The translations under genes were made by a program, and so were the position numbers. The notes below the pieces were generated by a model that did no database searches, was not told where the DNA came from, and worked only from the letters and a program-made list of their open reading frames with translations. Shown one piece after another: positions 50,931-60,180 of a DNA stretch of 64,000 nt (positions within the stretch are counted from its first letter, which is position 1; every line of letters starts with the position of its first letter). The stretch lies in NCBI GenBank assembly GCA_964445985.1, contig CAYUMU010000028.1:1-64000 (forward strand), read 5' to 3'. The DNA is from CAYUMU01 sp964445985 (GTDB lineage Bacteria > Planctomycetota > Planctomycetia > Pirellulales > S012-138).

Positions 50931-50974
50931 CCAATATTACACCGTAGGTCCCCATCTCATTGGGAATAGATATC

Positions 50975-52294
50975 ATGTCTCGCAGGCTCTTGGTTCTGGC
51001 CATCTGTGCCGCCTCGCTGCCCGTTTTTACAGGCTGCGAAGGGAATGTGACCGCTTCGCAACCGCCCGAAACCAAGGGGGCCTCCCCCGCGCGTCGGTTG
51101 CAAGTGGAGGTGGCGCCCGTGGATCAAACCGCATTCAGCGCCGACCTGGCCTTCACCGGCAACTTGTTGCCGCGGCGGATGACCCGCATCGTGCCGCAGG
51201 TCGATGGCGTGGTGCAATCCATCACCGCCATGGGTCCTCGCTTTCAAATGGAAGTCGCCGGCCGCCGGTACGATGAGCAGCTCAGCCTCGGCTTCGGTCA
51301 AGCTGTGAAAGCGGGCGACGTGCTGGTGCGGCTCGATCCTCGCGATTTCGAAATGGCCGTGCAATTGGCCGACGCCCGCCAGCGGCAGGCCGAAGCCGAC
51401 CTGGCCAAGCTCAAAGCCTGGCAGCGGCCCGAGGAAGTGCAGCGGCTGGCCGCCCTGAAAGAAGAAGCCGAGGCAAAATACGGTCAGGCGTACCGCACCT
51501 ACGAGCGCGCCGCCGCCTTAACCGATCAAAACGTGATTTCGCAGAGCGAGTACGACCGCGTGGTGACCGACGTCAACACGGCCAAAGCACTGCTCGATAG
51601 CGCCGCGGCCAACCTGGCCTCGGCCAAAGCCGGCCCCACGCAGGAAGAACTGGCCGTGCAAGAAGCCTACATCGCGCACGCCCGCGCCGAGGCCGATATG
51701 AAGCGTCTCGAACTGGAAAAGACCACGATCCGCGCCCCTTACGACGGCGTCGTCACCGCGGTGCATGTGGAAGTGGGTGAACGAGTTTCCGGCGCGCAAG
51801 GTCCGGCGGTGGAACTCATGGATTTGCGATACCTGATCGCCGAGGTCGGCGTGCCCGCGGCTTACGTTGGCAAGGTTCAAGTCAAAGACCGCGCCAGCGT
51901 CAGCACGGTCGCCTCCACCTCGCCCGTGCCGGCCGTGGTCATCGCCGTGAACGAAGTCGTCGATCCCAGCTCCCGCGCCTTTCAGGTGCGCGTGGCCATC
52001 GACAACGCCGAAGGCCGCTTCAAGGCAGGCCAGTTCGCCAAGGTGCATTTCAAGCTCGCTGCCAACCAGTCCGGCGCCGCCGTCACCGTCCCCTCCAAAG
52101 CGATCGTGTTCGTGGAAGGTCAACCGCACGTGTATGTGCTGAATGGCGAACGCGTGGAGCTAACGGCGGTTCAACTCGGCCTGGTCAGCGGCGATCAAAC
52201 CCAAATATCCAGCGGACTTCAGCCCGGCCAGCAGGTGGTCGTCAACGATCCCAACTTGCTGTCCGACGGCATGCGGGTGGCCGTCAAACCATAA
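50975..52294 (+). CDS. RND efflux periplasmic adaptor (HlyD-like)
   Basis: 439 residues. The N-terminus MSRRLLVLAICAASLPVFTGCEGN looks like a lipoprotein signal (Cys near position 21), followed by a lipoyl/barrel-sandwich half (AFTGNLLPRRMTRIVPQVDG), a helical hairpin with AEADLAKLKAWQRPEEVQRL (about 150-230), the second lipoyl half (TTIRAPYDGVVTAVHVEVGE), and a beta-barrel end. It links an inner-membrane RND pump to an outer channel. GGGAAT about 9 bases upstream fixes the start. The helical hairpin carries a repetitive Ala/Glu region longer than in AcrA. Confidence 0.92.
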   Translation: MSRRLLVLAICAASLPVFTGCEGNVTASQPPETKGASPARRLQVEVAPVDQTAFSADLAFTGNLLPRRMTRIVPQVDGVVQSITAMGPRFQMEVAGRRYDEQLSLGFGQAVKAGDVLVRLDPRDFEMAVQLADARQRQAEADLAKLKAWQRPEEVQRLAALKEEAEAKYGQAYRTYERAAALTDQNVISQSEYDRVVTDVNTAKALLDSAAANLASAKAGPTQEELAVQEAYIAHARAEADMKRLELEKTTIRAPYDGVVTAVHVEVGERVSGAQGPAVELMDLRYLIAEVGVPAAYVGKVQVKDRASVSTVASTSPVPAVVIAVNEVVDPSSRAFQVRVAIDNAEGRFKAGQFAKVHFKLAANQSGAAVTVPSKAIVFVEGQPHVYVLNGERVELTAVQLGLVSGDQTQISSGLQPGQQVVVNDPNLLSDGMRVAVKP

Positions 52295-52388
52295 TACGTC
52301 CGCCCCGAAAAAATCCGCGTTCACATCGCCCTCCGCTTCGTATCTTCTCGTCATTTCCACGCCTCGTGCCAACGAGGGATAGCGATCC

Positions 52389-55300
52389 ATGAAGCTCTCT
52401 GAAACAGCCGTAAAACGCCCCGTGCTCACGACCATGATGATCGGCGCCCTGGTGGTGTTCGGTCTCGTGGCCTACCGCGCGATTGGCCTGGCGTTGTATC
52501 CCGATGTCGATATGCCGGTGGTCACCGTCACCGTGGTCTACGAAGGCGCCTCGCCCCGCACGGTGGAGACCGAAGTGACCGAAGTGCTGGAGGAAGCCCT
52601 CAGCACCATCGGCGGCATCAAATCGCTGCGTTCCGAAACCGGCGAAGGCGTGTCACAGGTGTTCCTCGAGTTCGAGCTCAGCCGCAAAATCGACGTCGCC
52701 GCGCAAGACGTGCGCGACAAGATCGCCGGTATTCGCGCCGAGCTGCCGGCCGACTCCGAAGCCCCCGTGGTCGAAAAGTTTGACCCCGACGCCGCGCCCA
52801 TTCTCGGCGTGGTGCTGGCCGGCGACGCTTCCATTCGCGATTTGACCAAGTTTGCCGACGACGTGCTCAAACCCCGTATCGAATCGGTCGAGGGCGTGGG
52901 CGGCGTGCAATTGCTGGGCGACCGCGAACGCGAGATTCGCGTCTGGCTGCGAACCAACGACCTGGTGGCGCATCACCTCAGCGCGCAAGACGTGATCGAC
53001 GCCCTCCGCAAAGGCAACGTGGAGTTTCCCGGCGGACGCATCGAGACCGCCCGCCAAGAATTGATCGTGAAAACCCGCGGCCGGCTCACCAATGTCGATC
53101 AATTTCGCAACCTGGTCGTCGCCCGGCATGGCGGCAATGTCATCCGCCTGGAGCAGGTGGCCTTTGTGGAAGACGGGCTCGAAGACCAGCGCAGCCTGGC
53201 CCGCCTCAATGGGCAACCGGCCGTCTCCCTCTCGGTGCGGCAGCAATCGGGCGCCAACCTGGTAACCGTGGCGCAACAGGTGAAACGCGAGCTCGGCGCC
53301 ATTCGCAAGCAACTGCCCGAGGGCTATCAACTGCTGCTCGTGCAAGACAACAGTCTGTTTGTGGAGAACAGCGTTGATGAAGCCCAAGGCGAGTTGCTGC
53401 GCGGCGGCGTGCTCGCCGTGTTGGTGATTCTGATGTTTCTCCGCAGTTTGCGGGGATCGTTCGTCGCGGCCGTGACCATCCCCACCACGATCATCTCCAC
53501 CTACGCCTTCATGCTGGCCATGGGCTTCACGCTCAATACCATGACGCTGTTGGCCCTGACTATCTCGGTAGGCATGATTGTCGACGACTCCATCGTGGTG
53601 CTCGAAAACTCCTGGCGGCACATGCAACAAGGCCTGGGCCGCGTCGACGCGGCCATTGCCGCCATGCGCGAGATCGGCTTCGCGGTCATCGCCACTTCGC
53701 TCTCCATCGCCGCCGTGTTTGTGCCCGTGGCCTTTATGGATGGCATCATCGGTCGGTTCTTTTACGAGTTTGGCATGACAGTCACCTTTGCCGTGATCAT
53801 CTCCACGTTCATCGCCCTCACGCTCTCGCCCATGCTTTGCTCGCAAATGCTCAAGGTGAATTCAAGCCCGGGCCGGTTGTTCCGCTTCTCCGAAAACATT
53901 TTGCTCGGCATCGAATCGATGTACGGCCGCGTGCTCGGCTTGGCCCTCCGTCATCGAATGATGGTAATGCTGGCTTCCATCGGCGTATTCGTGGGTAGCG
54001 TGATGTTGTTGCCGCTGGTGGGGCAAGAGTTCGCCCCCGTGGCCGACGAAGGTCAGTTTCAAGTGCAGGTCGAAGCCCCGGTGGGCTCGTCCATTCAGCA
54101 AACGTCGAAAATTACCAACGAGATTGAGCAACTGGTGGGCGAATTGCCGGCCATCCGCGATATCTACACCACGATCGGCGGCCAGTACGAAGGCCAATCC
54201 ACGGTGGCTCAGGTGCTGGTCAAGCTGGTCGACAAAGACCGGCGCGCGCTGTCGCAAAGCCAGGTGATGGAACTTGCCCGGCAGCGGCTCGCTCCCTATT
54301 CCAACTTGCGAATCAGCGTGGATGCGGTCGCCCGCTTGGGCGGCGGCGGCATGCGTTCGGCCCCCATTCAATACAACCTGCGCGGCGATAATCTCGAACA
54401 GCTCACCGCCACGGCCACGGCCATTGTGGCCGAGCTCAAACAGACGCCTGGCTTTGTGGACGTGAACACCACCAGCCAGGGCGGCAAGCCAGAGCTTTCC
54501 ATCGGCATCGATCGCGACCGCGCCGCCGACCTGGGCGTGAACGTGGAAGAACTGGGCCGCGCCGTGAGCGCGCTCGTCGGCGGCCAGCAGGTCTCTACCT
54601 TTGAAGACGACGGCAAAAGCTACGATGTGCGCGTCCGCCTGGTGGGCGCCGAACGTCAACGAGCTGCCGCCTTGGAAACGCTTCCCGTGCGCGGCGAAAA
54701 AGGCGCGCTCACGGAACTCCGCAACCTGGCCACGGTCGAAAACACCTTCGGCCCCGTCTCCATCGAACGGCAAAATCGCAGCCGCCAGGTAACGATCTTG
54801 GCCAACTTGCAGTCGGGCAAACCACTCGGCGCCGCCACGGTCGATGTCACGAACATCGCCCAGAAAATCGGCCTGCCCGCTGGCGTAACCGCGGTGTTCA
54901 CCGGCACGGCCGACATGATGGCCGAATCGTTCGCCAGCATTATCTTCGCCCTGGTGCTGGCGATCGTGCTCACCTACATGATCCTCGCGGCGCAGTTCGA
55001 GAGCTTCCTCCATCCGTTCACCATCATGCTCTCGCTGCCGCTCTCCATCGGCGGGGCCATCGGCGGCTTGGCGCTGACAGGCCGCACGCTGAACATCTTC
55101 AGCATGATCGGCATGGTGATGCTGATGGGCCTGGTGACCAAGAACGCCATCTTGCTGGTCGACTATACCAACCTGCTGCGGAGCCGCGGCATGAAGAAAG
55201 ACGACGCCCTCCGCGAAGCCGGACCCACCCGCCTGCGGCCCATCTTGATGACGGCCTTCTCGACTATCGCCGGCATGATCCCCATCACTCTCGGCTTGGG

Positions 55301-55688
55301 AGAAGGGGCCGAGACGCGCGCTCCCATGGGCACCTGCGTGGTCGGCGGCATGCTCACCTCCACCATACTTACGCTGGTGGTAATACCCGTGGTGTATAGC
55401 GTGCTGGACGACGTTCGCGGCTGGATTCCCGCCCTGTTCCGCCGCCTCGGCGGCAGAACGGCCACCACGGTGGACGAATCCGTCGAGACGGTTCTGCCCC
55501 CACCGCATGCACACCCGGCGCCGTCGCCAGCAGAGCTTGCCTTCGAATCGATCCAAATGCTGCCCCCCGAAGGGCAACGGCGAATCGACGCCAGCGGTGG
55601 TGCTTCGACGCCAAGTCGATCCAGCACGCATGCTTCGCAGTCAGAACGCCCGCCGATCGTGGCGAGTGCCGGCGGCACGCTAGGGTAA
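52389..55688 (+). CDS. RND-family efflux pump permease
   Basis: 1099 residues with the duplicated 6-helix/periplasmic-loop architecture of AcrB-type pumps. It begins MKLSETAVKRPVLTTMMI; the proton-relay pair is Asp399-Asp400 in GMIVDDSIVVLEN; TM10 region has VTKNAILLVDYTN. Expels small molecules from the inner membrane/periplasm with the adaptor encoded just before it. The C-terminus has about 80 extra residues after the last helix, Pro/Ser/Gln-rich, longer than in AcrB. No outer-membrane TolC gene is adjacent, so a shared channel is assumed. GAGGGA lies 11 bases before the ATG. Confidence 0.95.
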   Translation: MKLSETAVKRPVLTTMMIGALVVFGLVAYRAIGLALYPDVDMPVVTVTVVYEGASPRTVETEVTEVLEEALSTIGGIKSLRSETGEGVSQVFLEFELSRKIDVAAQDVRDKIAGIRAELPADSEAPVVEKFDPDAAPILGVVLAGDASIRDLTKFADDVLKPRIESVEGVGGVQLLGDREREIRVWLRTNDLVAHHLSAQDVIDALRKGNVEFPGGRIETARQELIVKTRGRLTNVDQFRNLVVARHGGNVIRLEQVAFVEDGLEDQRSLARLNGQPAVSLSVRQQSGANLVTVAQQVKRELGAIRKQLPEGYQLLLVQDNSLFVENSVDEAQGELLRGGVLAVLVILMFLRSLRGSFVAAVTIPTTIISTYAFMLAMGFTLNTMTLLALTISVGMIVDDSIVVLENSWRHMQQGLGRVDAAIAAMREIGFAVIATSLSIAAVFVPVAFMDGIIGRFFYEFGMTVTFAVIISTFIALTLSPMLCSQMLKVNSSPGRLFRFSENILLGIESMYGRVLGLALRHRMMVMLASIGVFVGSVMLLPLVGQEFAPVADEGQFQVQVEAPVGSSIQQTSKITNEIEQLVGELPAIRDIYTTIGGQYEGQSTVAQVLVKLVDKDRRALSQSQVMELARQRLAPYSNLRISVDAVARLGGGGMRSAPIQYNLRGDNLEQLTATATAIVAELKQTPGFVDVNTTSQGGKPELSIGIDRDRAADLGVNVEELGRAVSALVGGQQVSTFEDDGKSYDVRVRLVGAERQRAAALETLPVRGEKGALTELRNLATVENTFGPVSIERQNRSRQVTILANLQSGKPLGAATVDVTNIAQKIGLPAGVTAVFTGTADMMAESFASIIFALVLAIVLTYMILAAQFESFLHPFTIMLSLPLSIGGAIGGLALTGRTLNIFSMIGMVMLMGLVTKNAILLVDYTNLLRSRGMKKDDALREAGPTRLRPILMTAFSTIAGMIPITLGLGEGAETRAPMGTCVVGGMLTSTILTLVVIPVVYSVLDDVRGWIPALFRRLGGRTATTVDESVETVLPPPHAHPAPSPAELAFESIQMLPPEGQRRIDASGGASTPSRSSTHASQSERPPIVASAGGTLG

Positions 55689-56063
55689 GCGGCCAACCGA
55701 ATAATATGACGTCCCCCGTTCTTGAAGATGGCAGGGCGCATGTTCTGGAACGCAGCAAATGACTCAATCTGTCTTCAACCCCGATCAGGGATGAAAATCC
55801 TTGAACTCAGACCGCCCGTTGGATCGCCCGGCCTCGATTTGGTGAGGTTGCATGGCATCGGTCGCGTCTGAAGTCCCGCCCGCCGCTAGCGGGGCTTGCG
55901 TTTTTTTTGCGCGGCCAACTGATCTGTCGTTGGCCGATGATACTTGATATACGAAGCGGCCCGTTCATTGTGGGGGGGGGCAGCGATCGATCCTGCTCCC
56001 CGCGAACTTCATAGCCGCATCCGTTCGGGCAACTTTCCCACTTCTGTTTCGCAGGGTGTGTGT
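55689..56063. other. 375-base gap with a possible structured RNA
   Basis: No gene is visible. TCAGAC (55807-55812) can pair with GTCTGA (55866-55871), enclosing a CCTC/GAGG hairpin (near 55832-55847). Right after it comes a CCCGC/GCGGG stem and an 8-base T-run (55879-55908). The layout, closed domain then terminator, is what an intergenic small RNA or leader would show, but no known riboswitch core is recognised. Confidence 0.35.
55878..55908 (+). terminator. Probable terminator after the efflux operon
   Basis: A 5-bp stem CCCGC / GCGGG (55879-55893) is followed, after seven bases, by eight T residues (55901-55908) on the plus strand, 190 bases beyond the RND gene. The stem is short, so confidence is moderate; it may instead end a separate small transcript starting in the gap. 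Confidence 0.4.
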
Positions 56064-58280
56064 ATGGCCACCGTCAATCATTGCGCCTTGGCCTCGAAAT
56101 CGAGTCTGCTGAAACGCCGCTCAGCTTTGGGTTGGGCCGCACTGGGAGCCTGCTTGCTGATGGCAGCCGGCTGCGGCCAGGCCAAGGACGAATCGGCCCG
56201 CCCCTCCGAAGCTGAACAGGTGGCCGAACAAACTCTGCCGCACTCTTGGTCGTACGACAAGGACGACGTGCAATCCTATCCTGCCGGGCCGGAGTTGAAG
56301 TCTTCGACGACTTCTCCTTCAGCCACCACCCCGGATACAATTGCTGCCGAAGTCACGCCAGCAGCACCGCCCTGGCGGAGAACGCATACTCCCGCATCGG
56401 GCCTGAGCGACTTTGCTCCGCTGGAGATGCAAGCGGAAACGGCGCCCACGGCTGTCCAAACACCACTGCCTGCCGCGGCCATGGCGGTTTCGCCGGTGGA
56501 AGCCTATTCGCCGTCGTTGGTTCCCTCGGCGGACTATCCGCAGGCCGCCATCAGCGGCGGTGCTTACTCGAATCCTCCTTCCCTGGTGAATTCGTTGGCG
56601 CCTGGCGCTTCGCCCCAAACGGCGAGCAAGACCACCACCAATTCGCTGCTACGTTCAGGGCTCGCTCCCACGTCCTTGGCCCCCAGCGGCCTCGCCCCAA
56701 CCAGCTTGGCGCCCACCAGCACGACCAACCGCATGGCGGAGCCTTCCTATTCAACAGCGCCACCCCCCTCGCTCAGTGGGCCGGCTAGCGCCACCTCGTC
56801 TCCCCCCGTGGCTGCCCGCATGATGGCCCAGCCCGAACCGGTTGTGGCAGCGCCCATGATAGCGCAACCCGAACCAGTCATGGCAGCCCCCCTGATGGTC
56901 GCCCCGGCCGAACCGCGAGCAGCAGGAGCCGACGACCCCCAACCGCAGCCCATGGCCAATGCCCGCTCGGCCATGCTTGCCGACGCCGACGATCAGGCCG
57001 CCGCAAGTGCCGCCGCCCCTGGCCAGGCCGATTCGAACCCTGCTGTCGACTCCAAGGTTGGCGATGCCGACCAGAAAATCGTCAAAGTCTTTTACGGCAC
57101 CGACCGCAAACAACTAGAAACGGCCCGTACCATTTGGGCCACCTACGCCCCTAAGTTCTATCTGCCGGCCGGAATTCTGGCCGGGGCCGGCCTGTTATTC
57201 CTGATCGCTAGCCTGGGTGTGTGGAAAAAGTTGGCCCGTCCGTTGGCCTGGTGCGCCGCGGCGGGGGCCGTGGCGCTGGGCGCCATGGCCGGCATTGAAG
57301 TGGTGCGACTGCAACAAACCTTGGCCAAACCCGGCGTGCGCTATGGCGGCGAACGTGGCAAGTTGGAACTCGGCGTGTGCGAAGTCAGCATCCCTCCCAC
57401 GCACGAGGTGGGCGAGCTCGAAGCTCCCACCATCTTCAAGTTCGAAGTCCGCGAAGACACCAACAAGCACCTGGTGCTGCTCGGCAGCCATCCGCAAGAG
57501 AAGGCAGATTTCTACGGCCAACTCCGCGAGCGCGTGGCCAGCAGTCCGCGCAAGAACGCCTTCGTGTTTGTGCATGGGTTCAATAACAGCTTCGAGGAGT
57601 CGGCGCGGCGGACGGCCCAACTGGCGCACGATCTGAAGTTTGAGGGCGCGCCCATTTTCTATAGCTGGCCCAGCCAGGCTCAACTCACGGCTTATACCGT
57701 GGACGAAAACAACGTGGAATGGACAGTGCCCCATCTCCGCGAATTCTTGCTCGAATTGGCCAAGGAAAGCGGCGCCGACTCCATTTGCCTCATCGCTCAC
57801 AGCATGGGCAATCGGGCTCTGACCAAAGCCTTGCAATCGCTGTCGTACCGGCTCGAACGACCCATCTTCGACGAAGTGGTGCTGACCGCTCCCGATATCG
57901 ACGCCGACGTTTTCCGTCGCGATATCGCCCCGGCGGTAGCCCGCACGGCCAATCGCGTTACGCTCTACGCCTCGAGCAACGACGAGGCCCTGCGGGTCTC
58001 CAAGCAAATTCACGGCTACCCGCGCGCCGGCGACTCGGGTGGGCTACTCGTGGTGCTGCCCGGCATCGAAACCATCGATGTCTCGGCCGTCGATACCACG
58101 CTGGTAGGGCACTCCTACTTCAACAGCAACGGTTCGGTGGTTTCCGACTTGATCTGCCTGCTCAACGACGCCAAGCCGGCTTCGCAGCGAACGGGCCTGC
58201 TGCCGCGCCAGTACGAAGGGCTTCCCTACTGGGTCTTTGGCGCTGCCACCGTGGGATTGCCAACGCCGGTGCAACGCTAA
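56064..58280 (+). CDS. Lipoprotein-anchored DUF900 alpha/beta-hydrolase
   Basis: 738 residues. A lipoprotein signal ends in LMAAGC (Cys about 37). A 300-residue Pro/Ala/Ser-rich linker follows, with local repeats (LAPTS/LAPSG units near 215-235 and AQPEPV units near 270-290). Two membrane helices (about 367-388, PAGILAGAGLLFLIASLGVW, and 394-414) precede the hydrolase: KVFYGTDRK, VFVHGFNNSFEESARR (DUF900 HGF motif), LIAHSMGNR with nucleophile Ser580, and late GHSYFNSNG supplying His. Esterase/lipase-like function is inferred. The start at 56064 follows the lipobox requirement; the frame is open to 55944. Confidence 0.85.
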   Translation: MATVNHCALASKSSLLKRRSALGWAALGACLLMAAGCGQAKDESARPSEAEQVAEQTLPHSWSYDKDDVQSYPAGPELKSSTTSPSATTPDTIAAEVTPAAPPWRRTHTPASGLSDFAPLEMQAETAPTAVQTPLPAAAMAVSPVEAYSPSLVPSADYPQAAISGGAYSNPPSLVNSLAPGASPQTASKTTTNSLLRSGLAPTSLAPSGLAPTSLAPTSTTNRMAEPSYSTAPPPSLSGPASATSSPPVAARMMAQPEPVVAAPMIAQPEPVMAAPLMVAPAEPRAAGADDPQPQPMANARSAMLADADDQAAASAAAPGQADSNPAVDSKVGDADQKIVKVFYGTDRKQLETARTIWATYAPKFYLPAGILAGAGLLFLIASLGVWKKLARPLAWCAAAGAVALGAMAGIEVVRLQQTLAKPGVRYGGERGKLELGVCEVSIPPTHEVGELEAPTIFKFEVREDTNKHLVLLGSHPQEKADFYGQLRERVASSPRKNAFVFVHGFNNSFEESARRTAQLAHDLKFEGAPIFYSWPSQAQLTAYTVDENNVEWTVPHLREFLLELAKESGADSICLIAHSMGNRALTKALQSLSYRLERPIFDEVVLTAPDIDADVFRRDIAPAVARTANRVTLYASSNDEALRVSKQIHGYPRAGDSGGLLVVLPGIETIDVSAVDTTLVGHSYFNSNGSVVSDLICLLNDAKPASQRTGLLPRQYEGLPYWVFGAATVGLPTPVQR

Positions 58281-58324
58281 GCCGCTGGCGATGGAAAACT
58301 GCTTGGCGTTCCACGCTAATTCAT

Positions 58325-58518
58325 AACCCGACGCGTTAGCGAGGGAGTCCCAAGAACGTCCCTCGCTAACCAGCATTATGCAAGTGCTAGCATATCGTCC
58401 GATTCATAAGGACTTAAGTGTGCTAGCAATGCTCGACATTGGCCGTGCTAGCATCCTTAACTTCTTACACCATGGTGAGCCGTGCTAGCACTTGCATAAC
58501 ATTCTAACGCGTCGGGTT
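58325..58518. repeat. 194-base nested-palindrome element
   Basis: Outer arms AACCCGACGCGTTAG (58325-58339) and CTAACGCGTCGGGTT (58504-58518) are perfect 15-base inverted repeats. Inside are a 12-bp hairpin (58335-58346 with 58359-58370), a 17-base perfect inverted pair (58376-58392 with 58483-58499), and two internal TGCTAGCA boxes (58421, about 58446) facing each other across a CAATG/CATTG stem. TGCTAGCA occurs four times. Its first 22 bases recur inverted at 7829. No open frame is present, so it resembles a MITE-like or structured-RNA element rather than a gene. Confidence 0.8.
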
Positions 58519-58571
58519 GCAAATCGACGAACTCTAAGCGGCTACAAATATCCCAGCGTTAAGCCCACGCG

Positions 58572-58775
58572 CTACCGCTGCGATAAATAGGCCAGCACCG
58601 CCAGGCACACCACCCAGGCGGCCAGCAGCACGATCGAAAGCACGAATAGCGGTTTGTTCTTCCGCGGTGGCTCGGCCTCCAGCAGGTAGGGATCGTCGGC
58701 CGGCTCGAGGCGCTCGGCGGCCGATTTACCGCGTGTTGCTGCCTGCTTCTCAGATTTGGAAGAACGTGCATTCAT
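58572..58775 (-). CDS. Small membrane-anchored protein
   Basis: 67 residues: a charged, disordered-looking N-terminus (MNARSSKSEKQAATRGKSAA) followed by PPRKNKPLFVLSIVLLAAW and a hydrophobic helix (VVCLAVLAYL). No ribosome-binding site is obvious. It is in the same orientation as, and 64 bases after, the Minf_1886 gene. I do not recognise the family; the positively charged segment next to the helix suggests the N-terminus stays cytoplasmic. Confidence 0.65.
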   Translation of the reverse strand: MNARSSKSEKQAATRGKSAAERLEPADDPYLLEAEPPRKNKPLFVLSIVLLAAWVVCLAVLAYLSQR

Positions 58776-58839
58776 GGCGGCAACGTCAAGAAATAAAGAG
58801 CAGGCGAGTCGCGAAACGAGCGGCGGTTCTTGAGCCGGT

Positions 58840-59253
58840 TTAGTCCGGCATGGAGATCTGAAACTGCTGGCACAGCGCCGTTTCGAAGTCGTACACATCG
58901 TGGAAATCTTCTTTGCGATCTTCCGGCGTCTTCCGCATCATTTGCACTTCGATCAGGTTGTAAACGATCTCGCCAAAGTCGCCGGTTCGCGTCACGCCCC
59001 ATTCGTTGAGCACGCACTTAGCCATGTAGCCGAATTGTTGCAGCGAGTATTGGCGGATGGCTTCGCACAGTTCTTGGCCGGTTAAGTGCCGCTCGGGAGC
59101 GTTCGCTTCGTCTTCGCTCGGCTCCTCCGCCAGATTGCGATCTTGGCCCATGCCGAGCACCTTTTGGGCATAGCTGAGCGCCTCGAATACAAACTGGTAG
59201 GCTTCGAGCTTATACCGGCGGTCTTTTTCAATGAGCTTTAGCAGGGCTTCCAT
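58840..59253 (-). CDS. Minf_1886-family protein
   Basis: 137 residues. MEALLKLIEKDRRYKLEAYQ, FVFEALSYAQKVLG, HLTGQELCEAIRQYSLQQFG, VLNEWGVTRTGDFGEIVYNL and EDFHDVYDFETAL match the Minf_1886 family, a small cytoplasmic protein of unknown function frequent in Planctomycetes and Verrucomicrobia. It often lies next to other housekeeping genes of these phyla; here the PSP1 gene is upstream on the same strand with about 100 bases between. Start ATG chosen from the family N-terminus. Confidence 0.88.
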   Translation of the reverse strand: MEALLKLIEKDRRYKLEAYQFVFEALSYAQKVLGMGQDRNLAEEPSEDEANAPERHLTGQELCEAIRQYSLQQFGYMAKCVLNEWGVTRTGDFGEIVYNLIEVQMMRKTPEDRKEDFHDVYDFETALCQQFQISMPD

Positions 59254-59355
59254 CGCAAGTTTGTCATTAGCTAGAGAGAGATGCCCGCCAAGTCTTGGGC
59301 GAGTCAGGCAGTGGGTACAGCCGAGGCTTAGGCGCGCGTGGGGGAAGTGGGGATT

Positions 59356-60180
59356 CTAGTTCTTGCCGCCGCGCTTGCCCAGCACCGTGAGCACATCGGC
59401 CGAATCGATCAGCATCCGGCGATGATCCTCCATTTCCACCAATAGTTGGCTGGCCAGAATCTCCTGACCGAGAACCCGCGCGCGGCCATTCTTGGTGACC
59501 ACGTCGGAACCGACCGGCGGCAATTGCTTCTGCAACTCTTCGTAGGTATCGAACTCGTAGCGCAGGCAGCATTTCAGGCGACCACACCGCCCTGATATTT
59601 TGGCCGGGTCGAGCGTGGCCTTTTGCAATTTGGCCATTTTCATCGAGACCGGCGGCATGGCCGAAAGATGCGTGTTGCAACACACCGGCTTGCCGCAGTC
59701 GCCATAGTCGGCCAGCAACTTCGCGTCGTCGCGCACGCCAATTTGCCGCATCTCGATGCGCGTTTGAAACTCGCTGGCTAAAATTCGCACCAGGTCGCGG
59801 AAGTCGACACGGTTTTCGGAGAGGTAATAAACCACGATCCGCTCGCCGCCGAAAATATGCTCGACATCCACCAGTTTCATGTCGAGCCCCGAGCTGGCGA
59901 TGTGCCGTTTGCAGGCTTCAAATTCCTGCCGCTCTTGAGCCCGCAGTCGGAAAACCTCCTTCTCGTCGTCGGCCGACATGCTGCGCATGACTTGCCCTCG
60001 CACGGGATCGGTCAGCGTTTTCACGGCCGCTTCCGTGGCTTCGCACAGAATTTCTCCGACCTCCAGCCCGCGGTCGCTGCGGGCAACCACCCGTGTTCCG
60101 CGGGCAAATTCGTCTCCCTTGCCAGCCGCGAACACCCCCAGCCGGCGCATGGATCCAAATCGAACAATGTACTTGGGCAT
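59356..60180 (-). CDS. PSP1-domain protein (RicT/YaaT-like)
   Basis: 274 residues. MPKYIVRFGSMRRLGVFAAG, RGTRVVARSDRGLEVGEILC, then DYGDCGKPVCCNTHLS and CGRLKCCLRYEFDTY give two cysteine clusters (Cys-Gly-Lys-Pro-Val-Cys-Cys and Cys-Gly-Arg-Leu-Lys-Cys-Cys) that bind Fe-S clusters in the Bacillus homologue. In Firmicutes the RicT complex helps RNA processing by RNase Y, and it links to sporulation and biofilm regulation. The role in a planctomycete is unknown; a link to RNA maturation is inference. It precedes the Minf_1886 gene on the same strand. Confidence 0.9.
   Translation of the reverse strand: MPKYIVRFGSMRRLGVFAAGKGDEFARGTRVVARSDRGLEVGEILCEATEAAVKTLTDPVRGQVMRSMSADDEKEVFRLRAQERQEFEACKRHIASSGLDMKLVDVEHIFGGERIVVYYLSENRVDFRDLVRILASEFQTRIEMRQIGVRDDAKLLADYGDCGKPVCCNTHLSAMPPVSMKMAKLQKATLDPAKISGRCGRLKCCLRYEFDTYEELQKQLPPVGSDVVTKNGRARVLGQEILASQLLVEMEDHRRMLIDSADVLTVLGKRGGKN

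Noticed and set aside
53862..55631. Long minus-strand frame over the RND permease
   Set aside because: A shadow of the permease codons; His/Gly/Asp-rich composition is a frame artefact.
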